A DNA stretch of 64,000 nucleotides, taken from positions 744,001 through 808,000 of the forward strand of contig NZ_JAFMZM010000002.1 in NCBI RefSeq assembly GCF_024436375.1. The letters are read 5' to 3'. Below are positions 1 to 9,356 of this stretch, one piece after another. The DNA comes from Nocardioides astragali. Its GTDB lineage: Bacteria; Actinomycetota; Actinomycetes; Propionibacteriales; Nocardioidaceae. Both the position numbers and the translations under genes were made by a program. How positions within the stretch are numbered: the stretch's first letter is position 1; every line of letters begins with the position of its first letter. The notes beneath the pieces are model-generated. The model was given only the letters and a program-made list of their open reading frames with translations. It was not told where the DNA came from and did no database searches.

Positions 1-1416
1 AGGGGTGCCTGCCGCTGCCCTGAAGAGGCTCGCGACGGTGCCCGTCTCGCCCGGCGCGATCGGCTCGTAGGCGCCTGGGTGCGGCCACCAGGCCCACGAC
101 AGACCGGTGACGAGCGTGGCGCTCAGCGCGGCCGCCGTCACGCGCTTCACCTGCGAGCCGCGGCTCCAGTCGGACAGCCCGCGGAACCACCGGAGCCCGA
201 GCCGCCCCAGGATCACGGCGCACGCCAGGACCGGCAGGACCACACCCAACAGCTGCAGCGCGTGGCCCGCCACGTCCACGAGTCCTCCGGAACGCCAAGC
301 CTCCGAGACTCCCGCGGCGTCGTCGCGCATCGCCGCGCCTGCGGTGCCCAGCAATCGCGGCACGGCGGCCACGAGGGCGACCAGCATCAATGCCATCAAG
401 GGCACGGTCACCAGGACCCACAGGGTGATCACGACACGCGCCCAAGGCGTCAACACCGCGTTCTCCGGTGCCTTCCACCGGTGCGGCAACAGACCCAGCA
501 GGGTCGGTCGGATGCGCTGGTAGAGGTCGGGGACCCCCGCGAGGTCAGCCAGCAGGTGATAGCCGTCGAAACGCAGCAACGGGAGCAGCTGCTGGGCCAT
601 CTGCAGCACCTGCGTCGCGACCAGCAGCAGGAGCGCCTCCCAGCCCGTCGACCACCACCACACGTAGGTGAGCACCACGACGATGGCGTTGAAGTACAAC
701 CCACCCAGGTCGGTGCGGATCCGACCCGCCCTCCCGAGCCGGTAGCTGTCGGTGACATCGGTGTAGAACGCGGGCCACACGACGTACAGGCCCGCCCCCA
801 TGGCACCCGGTTCGGCTCCGCTGTAGCGGGCGGCCGCAGCGTGCCCGAACTCGTGGAAGCCGCCGGCGATCACCGACACCACGAAGACCAGCAGGAGGAG
901 GTGCGGGCGCTCGAAAGCGTCGTACGCCGACGCGCCGAGACCTCGCTCGAAGAACACCCAGCCGATCACCGCGACGAAGCCGACGATCACGACGAGCGCC
1001 AGCAGAGGACGGAACAGCACCCGGAACGGGTCCGTGAGACGGCGCGTGGTGCTGGGGTCGGTGACGGCGAACCGGGGGTTGAGACCCAGCAACGGGTCGC
1101 TGCGCTTGAGCTCGGGGTCGGAGCCGTCGGCGTTCCTGAGCAGTCCGAGGGGACGCAGGTGCGAGTCGACCAGCGTCCTGACATCGGCCTCCGTCACGGC
1201 GCGCCCGGACGCGCGCCCGACCACCTCCGCGACCTCCGCGTGGGTCCGGGTGCCGTCGGCGGCCTGCAGGACGAGGTACAGCAGGCTCGTCAGCTGGAGC
1301 ACCTGACCGTCGCTGCGCCTCACCAGGGCCGGCGGGGTCCGGTAGCCGGACCCCTCCATCTCCCCGATCAGCTGGACTCCGTCGACCCGGGTCGGCGCGT
1401 CGACCAGCGTGGTCAC
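1..1416 (-). CDS. Membrane M50-family zinc metalloprotease with N-terminal PqqD/RRE-like domain (partial)
   Basis: The reading frame starts with GTG and stays open to the window edge, so the C-terminus is missing (472 codons visible). Residues about 25–100 (VRRSDGQVLQLTSLLYLVLQ…) look like the winged-helix PqqD/RRE-type domain seen at the start of 'putative peptide zinc metalloprotease' proteins. Hydrophobic segments follow, then the zinc motif H188-E-F-G-H192 and a later LLRFDGYHLLADLAG block that matches the second conserved M50 motif. Such enzymes cleave substrates in or next to the membrane, often during peptide export or modification. The start overlaps the stop of the upstream repetitive-protein gene (GTGA), so the two are translationally coupled and probably work together. 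The substrate is unknown. M50 family assignment is firm; the role is inference. Confidence 0.8.
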   Translation of the reverse strand, partial: MTTLVDAPTRVDGVQLIGEMEGSGYRTPPALVRRSDGQVLQLTSLLYLVLQAADGTRTHAEVAEVVGRASGRAVTEADVRTLVDSHLRPLGLLRNADGSDPELKRSDPLLGLNPRFAVTDPSTTRRLTDPFRVLFRPLLALVVIVGFVAVIGWVFFERGLGASAYDAFERPHLLLLVFVVSVIAGGFHEFGHAAAARYSGAEPGAMGAGLYVVWPAFYTDVTDSYRLGRAGRIRTDLGGLYFNAIVVVLTYVWWWSTGWEALLLLVATQVLQMAQQLLPLLRFDGYHLLADLAGVPDLYQRIRPTLLGLLPHRWKAPENAVLTPWARVVITLWVLVTVPLMALMLVALVAAVPRLLGTAGAAMRDDAAGVSEAWRSGGLVDVAGHALQLLGVVLPVLACAVILGRLGLRWFRGLSDWSRGSQVKRVTAAALSATLVTGLSWAWWPHPGAYEPIAPGETGTVASLFRAAAGTP

Positions 1417-2699
1417 TGAGTGGTGTCGCCGCTCGTGCCGTCGCCCGTGGCGGCCTCAGTGGCGGGATCAGTGGCGGGATCAGTGGCAGCGTCAGTGGTC
1501 GTGCCCGCCGCCTCAGTGGTGGTGCCGGAGGCGTCAGTGGTGCCGACGGCGTCGGTGGTCTCCGACGGCGTTGCGGCCGCCTCGTCGTCATCCGCGGACG
1601 CAGTGTCGGTGTCGACCGGCTCGACCGACGACTGGTTGATGTCTGACGTCTGGTGCGACGTGGCATCAGCCGATCCACTGATGGTCTGGGTGATGATCGC
1701 GTCCTGCTGGGCGATCGCAGTGGCCTGGGAGTCCTCGGAGAGGATGTTGGCGGCCACCGAGGCGTCGATCGGCGCCGCCACGTTGGCGTTGGCCGCGATC
1801 GCTCCGTTGATCGGGGCCGCCAGGTCTGCGTCGAGGTCGACGTTGACGTCCACGTTGAGCAGGTCGCCCGAGAGCAGGTCGCCGGTGTCCAGCCCGCCGG
1901 TCACGTCGTCCAGGACCTGCTCGACGGTTCCCACCACGTTGCCGGCCGTGTCCAGGACCTGGCCGGTGAGAGGATTGAGCGCGCCGATCACGTTGCCGGC
2001 TGAGTCCACGACGTTGCCTGTGGCTCCGTCGATCGTCCCGATGGCGTTGCCCGCCGAGTCCAGCACGGAGCTGCCGTCGACCAGGCTGGTGACAGTGCCG
2101 ACCAGGTTGCCTGCGGAGTCGACGACGACCCCGGTGGCCTCGTTGAGCGTGCCGACGACGGTGCCGTCGGAAGCCACGACGTTGCCGGTGGTGGTGTCGA
2201 GGATGCCGATGACGTTGCCCGCCGCGTCCACGACCAGGCTGCCGTCGACCGCCTCGGCAGCCATCGCTGCCGTGTCGCCTTCCTGCGTGGCGTCGCCGCC
2301 CTCCGTGGTGGCCGCGAGCATGGCTTGACCGCCCGCCTGGCCGTCGTCGGCAGTCGATGCACCGCCCACGACCGTGTCGCCCTGGTCGATGGTGCTGTCT
2401 TGCACGCCGGTCGCGGTGGCGTCGGCATCGATCGACTGGGTCACCTGGACGCCCTGGTCGGACAGGGCTTGAGCGGTCGATCCGTCGCTGAGGATGTTGG
2501 CGCTCACGGCTGCGTCGATCGGGGCCACCACGTTGGCGTTGAGCGCGACGGCGAGGTCGATCGGCGCTGCTCCGTCGATCGCCAGGTCGATGTCGGCAGC
2601 CAGGTCGAGGATGGAGACGACCTCCTTGTCCGGAAGTGCGGTGGCTCCCTCGCCGGCGAGCTCCTCCGGGGTCAACGGTGCGTTCTCTTCGGTGCTCAT
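1413..2699 (-). CDS. Repetitive acidic protein of unknown function, coupled to the M50 protease
   Basis: The product has 428 residues, no signal peptide and no obvious membrane segment, and is rich in Ala, Asp, Val, Thr and Gly with almost no Lys or Arg. It is built from internal repeats. A module near residues 30–105 (IDLAVALNANVVAPIDAAVSAN…) recurs in the C-terminal third (INGAIAANANVAAPIDASVAAN…). Between them are about six short units of the type VVDSAGNVIGTL-x-TG-x-V, predicted beta-rich and resembling 'GNVIG' repeats of DUF3659-like proteins. The tail is low-complexity Thr/Ala/Asp. The ATG at MSTEENAPL follows a GAAGGAGC ribosome site. The 4-nt overlap with the M50 gene makes this a candidate substrate or partner of the protease. 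I do not recognise the family. Confidence 0.75.
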   Translation of the reverse strand: MSTEENAPLTPEELAGEGATALPDKEVVSILDLAADIDLAIDGAAPIDLAVALNANVVAPIDAAVSANILSDGSTAQALSDQGVQVTQSIDADATATGVQDSTIDQGDTVVGGASTADDGQAGGQAMLAATTEGGDATQEGDTAAMAAEAVDGSLVVDAAGNVIGILDTTTGNVVASDGTVVGTLNEATGVVVDSAGNLVGTVTSLVDGSSVLDSAGNAIGTIDGATGNVVDSAGNVIGALNPLTGQVLDTAGNVVGTVEQVLDDVTGGLDTGDLLSGDLLNVDVNVDLDADLAAPINGAIAANANVAAPIDASVAANILSEDSQATAIAQQDAIITQTISGSADATSHQTSDINQSSVEPVDTDTASADDDEAAATPSETTDAVGTTDASGTTTEAAGTTTDAATDPATDPATEAATGDGTSGDTTQ

Positions 2700-2951
2700 G
2701 ATGCTCCTTCCGAGCGCCCGGCGAGCCAGAGCCGGACGTAGGTCATGACTGTCGGACGTGAGGCGTCCACCTCTTTCGTACACCGAACCACCGAGGAGCG
2801 CATGGGGGACGCACCCCAACGGGTGGGTCCGGGCCGTCGCCCGTCCCACCTCGGCGGGACGGCGTCCCAGGGGCGCCGCGAGGGCTGTCGTACGGGGTGC
2901 TCCGTGCGCCCACCTACGATCCGGCCCCCGCGGCCGTCTAGCATCGGCGCC

Positions 2952-3650
2952 ATGCTGAAGCGACTCGCCGCCGTCACCGTCTGTCTCTCCGTCCTCACCC
3001 TCACCGGTTGCGGCCAGGAGAACGACGACGCACCTGCAGACACCGCGTCGGACACGACGAGCGAGTCGTCGGAGCCGGCCGGCGAGACCACCACGTGCGA
3101 GTACCCCTCCGACGGCCAGGAGCCGGCGCGCGAGGTCGAGGCGCCCGACACCGAGGCCCAGGCAGAGGGCACCGTCGCGGCGACCATGACCACCAACTTC
3201 GGCGACATCGGCCTGACACTCGACGCGACGGCCGCGCCCTGCACGGTCAACTCCTTCGTCTCGCTGGCGGAGCAGGGCTTCTACGACGACACCCCGTGCC
3301 CGCGCATCGGCGACCAGGAGGGCTTCGGCATCCTCCAGTGCGGCGACCCGACCGGCACGGGCTCGGGCGGCGCGGGCTACTCCTTCGCCGACGAGCTGAC
3401 GGGCGACGAGACCTATCCCGCGGGCACGCTGGCCATGGCCAACGGCGGCCCGGACACCAACGGCTCGCAGTTCTTCCTGGTCTTCCGCGACTCGCAGTTC
3501 CCGCCCAGCTACTCCGTCTTCGGCACCATCGACGCGGCGGGCCTCGAGGTCATCGCCGCGATCGCGGCCGAGGGCAACGACGGCGCGCACCCGGCCGGCG
3601 GCGGCACCCCCAACAAGGACGTCACGATCGAGAAGGTCACTATCGGCTGA
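2952..3650 (+). CDS. Cyclophilin-type peptidyl-prolyl cis-trans isomerase, lipoprotein
   Basis: This 232-residue protein begins with a lipoprotein signal (MLKRLAAVTVCLSVLTLTGC), so it should be lipid-anchored at Cys20 on the outer face of the membrane. An acidic Ser/Thr linker is followed by a cyclophilin domain (TNFGDIGLTLDATAAPCTVNSFVSLAEQGFYDDTPCPRI … GSQFFLVFRDSQ … YSVFGTI). Cyclophilins catalyse cis-trans isomerisation of X-Pro bonds and help extracytoplasmic folding. An upstream in-frame start at 2745 exists, but only the ATG used here gives a proper signal peptide. It is divergent from the repetitive-protein gene and appears monocistronic; a palindromic repeat follows the stop. Confidence 0.9.
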   Translation: MLKRLAAVTVCLSVLTLTGCGQENDDAPADTASDTTSESSEPAGETTTCEYPSDGQEPAREVEAPDTEAQAEGTVAATMTTNFGDIGLTLDATAAPCTVNSFVSLAEQGFYDDTPCPRIGDQEGFGILQCGDPTGTGSGGAGYSFADELTGDETYPAGTLAMANGGPDTNGSQFFLVFRDSQFPPSYSVFGTIDAAGLEVIAAIAAEGNDGAHPAGGGTPNKDVTIEKVTIG

Positions 3651-3657
3651 TGGCCGG

Positions 3658-3735
3658 CGTTGGTCGAGGAAGGCGCCTTGGCGCCTGTCACGAGACCAGG
3701 TCTCGTGACGGGACTTCGTCCCTCCTCAACCAGCG
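3658..3735. repeat. Intergenic imperfect palindrome (REP/BIME-like)
   Basis: Between two convergent genes lies a long imperfect inverted repeat: GGTCGAGGAAGGC…CTGTCACGAGACC–A–GGTCTCGTGACGG…TCCCTCCTCAACC. The arms can pair almost end to end. From memory, similar 'GGTTGAGGA…TCTCGAAACC' palindromes are scattered between genes in Nocardioides genomes. It may serve as a bidirectional terminator. The right end overlaps the last codons of the OsmC-type gene. Confidence 0.55.
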
Positions 3736-4160
3736 GTGGACTGCTCGTAGCTGATCTCGGCACCGAGCTGCACGGTGCGCGACACGGTGCACAGCCGGTC
3801 GCGGGACATCTCGATGGCGCCCTGCACGCGATCCCGGGCGGCCTGACCCTCGGGTCCCTCCGGGAAGACGACGTCGAAGCTCACCCGCAGGTCGGTCAGG
3901 TGGTTGCCGTTCTCGTCGCGCACCTTGCGACCCTCCGTGTGCACGGTGAAGTTCGTGCTGGTGGTCCGCTTGTGCGTGATCGCCTCGACGTCGAGGGCGC
4001 TGCACCCGGCGATCGCGGCGAGCAGCAGCTCGACCGGCGTGAAGTCCGGATCGTCGCCCCCGGTGCCGAAGAAGGTCTCACCCCCGCGGGCGTTCGTGGC
4101 CTTGAACCGGGCCGGCCCGATCCGGGTGAGCTCGATGCTGCGAAGGGTCTCGTCCGTCAT
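3726..4160 (-). CDS. OsmC family protein
   Basis: This 144-residue protein has the OsmC/Ohr fold signature: an N-terminal strand region, FGTGGDDPDFTPVELLLAAIAGCSALDVEAI with the first cysteine, and a second conserved cysteine in SRDRLCTVSRTV. OsmC-family members reduce organic hydroperoxides with a cysteine pair, or act on other small thiol-reactive substrates. Which substrate applies here cannot be told. The ATG at MTDETLRS gives the normal family length. The gene is convergent with the cyclophilin gene and divergent from fdhD, with about 100 nt to the fdhD start. Confidence 0.85.
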   Translation of the reverse strand: MTDETLRSIELTRIGPARFKATNARGGETFFGTGGDDPDFTPVELLLAAIAGCSALDVEAITHKRTTSTNFTVHTEGRKVRDENGNHLTDLRVSFDVVFPEGPEGQAARDRVQGAIEMSRDRLCTVSRTVQLGAEISYEQSTAG

Positions 4161-4259
4161 GACGAACACCCTGCCAGAGGTCGACCTGGTGCCTCTCCAC
4201 GCATCGGCGAGCACCTGATCTCGGGCGCCGCTCGCGTGGCCCGGCAGTAGGGTCGGGGT

Positions 4260-5087
4260 GTGACGAGCGAGCTCCCACGACGGCCCGGTCCGTCGGTCCG
4301 GACCCGCGTCGTGGAGCACACCGCGGCCGGCGGGTCGGCGCGGGAGGACCGGCTGATCACCGAGGAGCCCCTGGAGATCCGCGTACGTGCGGGATCGCTC
4401 GAGCCGCGCCGCGCCTGGGTCACCATGCGCACCCCCGGGCACGACTTCGAGCTCGCCGCGGGCTGGTTGGTCAACGAGGGTCTCGCCCCGGCAGGCGACG
4501 TCGCCCAGGTCGCCTACTGCACCGACAACGACCTGACCCCCGAGCAGGAGCTCAACGTCGTCACCGTGACCCTCTTGACCGCCACCGACCTCCCCCACCG
4601 CCACGCCTCCGTGACCGCCGGCTCGTCCGCGTGCGGCGTCTGCGGCAAGGACAGCGTCGACGAGGCCTTGCAGACCCGCCCCGCGGTGCCGTGGCCGGGA
4701 GCGCGCCCCGACGCCGACGTCGTACGCCGCCTGCCGGAGGCGCTGAGGGAGCGTCAGTCCCTCTTCGCGCGAACCGGTGGCGTCCACGCGGCCGGGCTGG
4801 CCGACGCCGACGGCACCCTGCTGGTCGTGCGCGAGGACGTGGGTCGCCACAACGCCGTCGACAAGGTGACCGGTGCGCGCGTGCTGACCGGTGTGTCCCC
4901 TGCGGAGGCCTGCCTCGTCCTGAGCGGTCGGGTCGGCTTCGAGCTGGTGCAGAAGGCGGCTGCCAGCGGCATCGGATCGATCGTCGCGGTGGGTGCGCCG
5001 ACCAGCCTGGCGGCCCGGCTGGCCGACGAGGCGGACATCGACCTCTGGGGTTTCACCTCCGCAGGCCGGACGGTCCGCTACGGCTGA
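4260..5087 (+). CDS. fdhD: Formate dehydrogenase accessory sulfurtransferase FdhD
   Basis: The 275-residue product matches FdhD, which moves sulfur from a cysteine desulfurase to the molybdenum/tungsten bis-MGD cofactor so that formate dehydrogenase becomes active. Diagnostic parts are DRLITEEPLEIRV near the N-terminus, TPGHDFELAAGWL, the CGVCG sulfur-relay motif near residue 125, and the C-terminal LSGRVGFELVQKAAASGI. The GTG start is the only one giving the full N-terminal domain. No formate dehydrogenase gene lies in the window, so the target enzyme is encoded elsewhere. Confidence 0.95.
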   Translation: MTSELPRRPGPSVRTRVVEHTAAGGSAREDRLITEEPLEIRVRAGSLEPRRAWVTMRTPGHDFELAAGWLVNEGLAPAGDVAQVAYCTDNDLTPEQELNVVTVTLLTATDLPHRHASVTAGSSACGVCGKDSVDEALQTRPAVPWPGARPDADVVRRLPEALRERQSLFARTGGVHAAGLADADGTLLVVREDVGRHNAVDKVTGARVLTGVSPAEACLVLSGRVGFELVQKAAASGIGSIVAVGAPTSLAARLADEADIDLWGFTSAGRTVRYG

Positions 5088-5148
5088 GCGGCACCGCCGT
5101 CCGGCGTGGTGGCCCGTGGGTGTCGGTGCGGCGCTCTAGGTTCGCCTT

Positions 5149-6324
5149 GTGCGCATCCTCCACACCTCTGACTGGCACCTGGGGAGGTCCTTCCACCGCG
5201 AAGACCTGCTGGGCCACCAGGGTGCGTTCATCGACCACCTCCTCGAGGTGGTCGAGGCTGAGAAGGTCGACGTCGTGGTGGTCTCCGGTGACGTCTACGA
5301 CCGTGCCCTCCCACACGTTGACGCGGTCGCCCTGGCGGACGAGACCTTCGCCCGGCTGGCGGCCTCCCGCGCCAAGGTCGTCGTCAGCAGCGGCAACCAC
5401 GACAGTGCCCAGCGGCTCGGGTTCGGCTCGCGGCTGATGGACGCCGCCGGCGTCTTCGTCCGCACCGACGCCGCCACCGTCGGCACGCCGGTCGTCCTGA
5501 AGGACAGGCACGGCGAGGTCGCCTTCCACGCCATCCCCTACCTCGACCCGTCCGCGCTCCTCGAGCCGTGGGCCCTGGGCCACCGCAGCCACCAGGCCGC
5601 GCTGTCCGAGGCGATGACCCGCGTACGCCGCGACCTGGCCGCCCGTCCGGCAAAGACGCGATCCGTCGTGCTCGCCCACGCCTTCGTGGCCGGGGCGACG
5701 CCGTCGGAGTCCGAGCGCGACATCAGCGTCGGTGGGGTCTCGCGAGTGGCGACGAGCACCTTCGACGCGATCGACTACACCGCGCTCGGACACCTCCACG
5801 GGCCCCACGAGCTCGCCCCGGCCCTGCGCTACTCCGGCTCCCCGCTGGCCTACTCCTTCTCGGAGAGCGACCAGGTCAAGGGCACCTGGCTGGTGGAGCT
5901 CAACGCGAAGGGCTTCGCCTCGGCCCGGTGGATCGACGCTCCTGTGCCCCGGCGGCTGTCCCGGATCTCCGGGTCGCTCGACGACCTGCTGAGCGACCGG
6001 TCGCTGACCGACCGGGAGCGCGACTGGGTGCAGGCCACCCTTACCGACGTCCCCCGCCCGGCCCGGGCCATGGAGCAGCTGCGGCGCCGGTTCCCGCACA
6101 CCCTCGTCCTGCAGTTCGCCATGGCAGCGGCCGACCCGCAGGCGCCACCCAAGCCCCCGGCAGGGCAGAGCGACCACGCCATCGCCCTCGACTTCGTCCG
6201 CCACGTGCGGGGCGTCCCAGCGACGACACCGGAGTCCGACCTGCTGCAGGAGGCGGTCGACGGCTGCTGCCACGATCCCGACCAGGACGTGCTGGTCGGC
6301 GTGTCGGTTGGGGAGGGCGGGTGA
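5149..6324 (+). CDS. sbcD: Exonuclease subunit SbcD
   Basis: The 391-residue protein is the Mre11-like nuclease of the SbcCD complex, which cuts hairpins and cruciforms and processes DNA ends. Metallophosphoesterase motifs are visible: TSDWHLGR (residues 6–13), SGDVYDR, SSGNHDS and the later LGHLHGPH. A C-terminal capping region follows. The GTG start gives MRILHTSDWHLG, the usual N-terminus. The stop overlaps the sbcC start (GTGA), the standard sbcDC operon arrangement. Confidence 0.96.
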   Translation: MRILHTSDWHLGRSFHREDLLGHQGAFIDHLLEVVEAEKVDVVVVSGDVYDRALPHVDAVALADETFARLAASRAKVVVSSGNHDSAQRLGFGSRLMDAAGVFVRTDAATVGTPVVLKDRHGEVAFHAIPYLDPSALLEPWALGHRSHQAALSEAMTRVRRDLAARPAKTRSVVLAHAFVAGATPSESERDISVGGVSRVATSTFDAIDYTALGHLHGPHELAPALRYSGSPLAYSFSESDQVKGTWLVELNAKGFASARWIDAPVPRRLSRISGSLDDLLSDRSLTDRERDWVQATLTDVPRPARAMEQLRRRFPHTLVLQFAMAAADPQAPPKPPAGQSDHAIALDFVRHVRGVPATTPESDLLQEAVDGCCHDPDQDVLVGVSVGEGG

Positions 6325-9305
6325 GGCTCCACCACCTCGAGATCACCGGTTTCGGGCCCTTCGCCGACCCCACCCGCATCGACTTCGACGTCCTGTCCGA
6401 GAGCGGCCTGTTCCTCCTCAGCGGACCGACCGGTGCCGGCAAGTCCAGCGTCCTCGATGCCGTCTGCTTCGCGCTCTACGGCGACGTCCCAGGTGACCGG
6501 TCCACCGCCAAGCGCCTGCGCTCCGACCACTCGGCCGACGACGTGGTCCCCCGCGTGGTGCTGGAGGCCACGCTGTCGGGCCGTCGGTTCCGGATCGACC
6601 GTTCGCCTGCCTGGTCGCGACCGAAGAAGCGCGGCACCGGCACGACCACCGAGCAGGCCCGGGTGGTGATCTCCGAGCGTCGCCCCTCCGCCGACGGCTC
6701 CGACGCGTGGCACCCGCTCAGCACCCGCCTCGACGAGACGGGTCAGCTCGTCACCCGCCTGGTGGGCATGAACCTGCCCCAGTTCTGCCAGGTCGCGCTG
6801 CTTCCACAAGGCCGGTTCCAGGCCTTCCTTCGCGCCCGCTCCGACGAACGCCACGCGCTCCTGCAGCAGGTCTTCCAGACCGGACGCTTCGACAGCGTCG
6901 AGCGGTGGCTGCGCGAGCGGCGCCTGGAGCTGCGCCGCACCGCCGAGGCGCACCAGCGCGCCGTCGCCGACCTGGTCAGCCGGGTCAGCGAGGTGGGCGA
7001 TCGCGACGCCCCCGGCGACTGGCAGGAGGACCCGACGGTCCTCCACACCTGGATCGACGAGCTGACCACGGCGGCGGTCACCGCCTCGGTGGAGCAGGCG
7101 ATCCGGGTCGAGGCCGCGTCCGCGGAGGAGGTGGCCGCCGCCGAGGCGTCCGCCGCGGGCATCGAGCTCGCGGGCCAGCGCGCCACCTACGCGAGCGCGC
7201 GCTGCGCATGGGCGAGTGTCGAGGCCGACACCCCGGCCCACGAGGACCGCCAACGTCGGGTCGCGCAGGCACAGAAGGCCGGCCCCGTACGACCGCTCCA
7301 CGAGCTGGCCCTCGACGCGGGCAAGGAGGTGCGCCTCCTCGACGAGCAGAGCCGCACCACGCGCGCGGCCCTCGTCGCGATGCTGGAGCTCCCCTCCCTC
7401 GACGACCAGGAGATCGCCGAGCACCAGCGCGCCGCCACCCGCACGCTCACCGACATCGGCCGCGTGCGCCCCCTGCAACGGCAGATCGTCGACCTGGAGC
7501 GGCAGCTGGGCCGGCTCACCCGATCCAAGGCGGAGACCGACACGGAGCTGTGCCGGGTCGAGGCCCGGGCGCACGAGATCCCCGAGGTCCTGTCCGGGAT
7601 CGAGTCCGGACTGGTCGCAGCGCGCGAGGCCGTCGCCCTTGTCGAGACCCTGAGCGCCGAGGTGGATCTGGTCCGCGCGCGCACCCGGGCCGCGAGGTCC
7701 GCCGAGGCCCTGACCACCGAGCTGGCGGCGGCGGAGCAGGCGATGAGCGCGGCCACGCAGGCTCGACTGCTGGCGAGGGAGACCCTCGTCGAGATCCGCG
7801 AGCGACGCCTGGACGGCATGGCCGCGGAGATCGCCGGCAAGCTGGCCGTTGGGGGATGCTGCCCGGTGTGCGGATCGGCGGAGCACCCCTCCCCCGCCTC
7901 GCCGGCGCCCGGCGCCCCCGACGAGGTGGCCGAGCGCGAGGCCCGCCGGGAGGTGGACGACCTGGAGGTCGTGGTGGAGGCCCATGCCCAGCAGGTGCGC
8001 GGCCTCGGGAGCCGACTGGCGACCGCCCTCGCCGAGGCCGGCGGCTCGGTCGAGCACCTCCTCGTCGAGGAGGACGACGCCCTGGCCCGCCTGGAGCGGG
8101 CCCGGCGCACGGCGGCACACGTCGACTCCCTGGCGGCCCGCGTCGAGACCCTCCAGGCCGAGCAGCGAGCGCTGACGGAGTCGCTCCAACGGCTCACCGC
8201 CACCGCCACCCAGCTCGACACCGACACCGCTGTCGTGGCGACGCGGATCGAGAGCCTGCGCAGCCAGGTCCGGGAGGTCGTACCAGACGACACCGACCTG
8301 GACGCCCTGACGGCCTTCCACCAGAAGGTCGAGGAGCTCGGCCGCCAGTGTCTCGACGTCACGGCCGAGCTCGCGCGTGCGCGCGCCACCGCGACGAGCA
8401 CCCAGGAAGCGGCGGACGCACTCGCCGCCCGGGCCGGCTTCAAGTGCTCGGCAGAGGCCGCCGCGTCCTGGCTCCCCGACACCGAGCTCGCCGCTCTCCA
8501 GCAGCAGATCGACCGCCACGAGCGCGAGGCCGCCCGGGTCCGCGACCTGCTGGCCGACGAGGACCTCATCCGCTCGGCGAAGGCCGAGGCGCCGGACCTC
8601 GAGGCGCTGGCGCAGGACCACCACCGTGCCAAGGAAGCCGCCGCGCTCGCCCGGCAGACCGACATGAGCCTGCGCGACCGCGGCCGACGCCTGCGCGGCC
8701 TGGCCGTCGAGGTGGCGGCGGCGCTCTCCGTTTGGGCGCCGGTCCGCGCCGACCTCGCCCTGTCGGTCGACCTGGCGGCGCTCGTGGAGGGCAAGCACCC
8801 CGACAACCGGCTCCAGATGCGGCTCTCCGCCTACGTCCTCGCACACCGGCTCGGCCAGGTCGTCGACGCGGCCAACCTGCGCCTGTCCACGATGAGCGAC
8901 CAGCGCTACTCCCTCGTCCACACCGGCCGGCGCGGAGCCGGCGAGACCCGGGGCGGACTGAGCCTGCTGGTGCGCGACGACTGGACCGGCGACAGCCGCG
9001 ACCCGGCGACCCTGTCCGGCGGCGAGACGTTCGTCGTGTCACTGGCGCTGGCGCTGGGCCTGGCCGACGTCATCACCGACGAGGCCGGCGGCACCGATCT
9101 CGACACGCTCTTCGTCGACGAAGGGTTCGGTTCCCTCGACGCCGAGACGCTGGAGGACGTGATGGACACCCTCGACACGTTGCGCGACGGCGGCCGCGTG
9201 GTCGGCGTGGTGAGCCACGTGCCCGAGCTCCAGACGAGGATCCCCACCCAGCTCCGGGTGCACCGCGGGCGTCACGGCAGCCGCACGAGCCTCCACCTCG
9301 CCTAG
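6321..9305 (+). CDS. sbcC: SMC-like ATPase SbcC
   Basis: This 994-residue protein is the Rad50-like ATPase partner of SbcD. It has an N-terminal Walker A (GPTGAGKSS near residue 37), a Q-loop region, and long Ala/Glu/Arg-rich coiled-coil arms. A central zinc hook C-P-V-C sits near residue 514. The C-terminal ABC signature is LSGGETFVVSLALALG and Walker B is LDTLFVDEGFGSLD. The GTG start overlaps the sbcD stop; longer upstream extensions of this frame run inside sbcD and are not real. ATP binding clamps DNA ends and activates the SbcD nuclease. Confidence 0.96.
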   Translation: MRLHHLEITGFGPFADPTRIDFDVLSESGLFLLSGPTGAGKSSVLDAVCFALYGDVPGDRSTAKRLRSDHSADDVVPRVVLEATLSGRRFRIDRSPAWSRPKKRGTGTTTEQARVVISERRPSADGSDAWHPLSTRLDETGQLVTRLVGMNLPQFCQVALLPQGRFQAFLRARSDERHALLQQVFQTGRFDSVERWLRERRLELRRTAEAHQRAVADLVSRVSEVGDRDAPGDWQEDPTVLHTWIDELTTAAVTASVEQAIRVEAASAEEVAAAEASAAGIELAGQRATYASARCAWASVEADTPAHEDRQRRVAQAQKAGPVRPLHELALDAGKEVRLLDEQSRTTRAALVAMLELPSLDDQEIAEHQRAATRTLTDIGRVRPLQRQIVDLERQLGRLTRSKAETDTELCRVEARAHEIPEVLSGIESGLVAAREAVALVETLSAEVDLVRARTRAARSAEALTTELAAAEQAMSAATQARLLARETLVEIRERRLDGMAAEIAGKLAVGGCCPVCGSAEHPSPASPAPGAPDEVAEREARREVDDLEVVVEAHAQQVRGLGSRLATALAEAGGSVEHLLVEEDDALARLERARRTAAHVDSLAARVETLQAEQRALTESLQRLTATATQLDTDTAVVATRIESLRSQVREVVPDDTDLDALTAFHQKVEELGRQCLDVTAELARARATATSTQEAADALAARAGFKCSAEAAASWLPDTELAALQQQIDRHEREAARVRDLLADEDLIRSAKAEAPDLEALAQDHHRAKEAAALARQTDMSLRDRGRRLRGLAVEVAAALSVWAPVRADLALSVDLAALVEGKHPDNRLQMRLSAYVLAHRLGQVVDAANLRLSTMSDQRYSLVHTGRRGAGETRGGLSLLVRDDWTGDSRDPATLSGGETFVVSLALALGLADVITDEAGGTDLDTLFVDEGFGSLDAETLEDVMDTLDTLRDGGRVVGVVSHVPELQTRIPTQLRVHRGRHGSRTSLHLA

Positions 9306-9356
9306 GCCTGCCCGGCCGGTCGTGCCCGCTTCTGTGCCTCCGATAGGTTCCTGCCC

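Noticed and set aside
5850..8921. 1023-codon minus-strand frame across sbcD and sbcC
   Set aside because: Arg/Gly/Leu-rich shadow of the SbcC frame with no domain; SbcC motifs on the other strand are complete.
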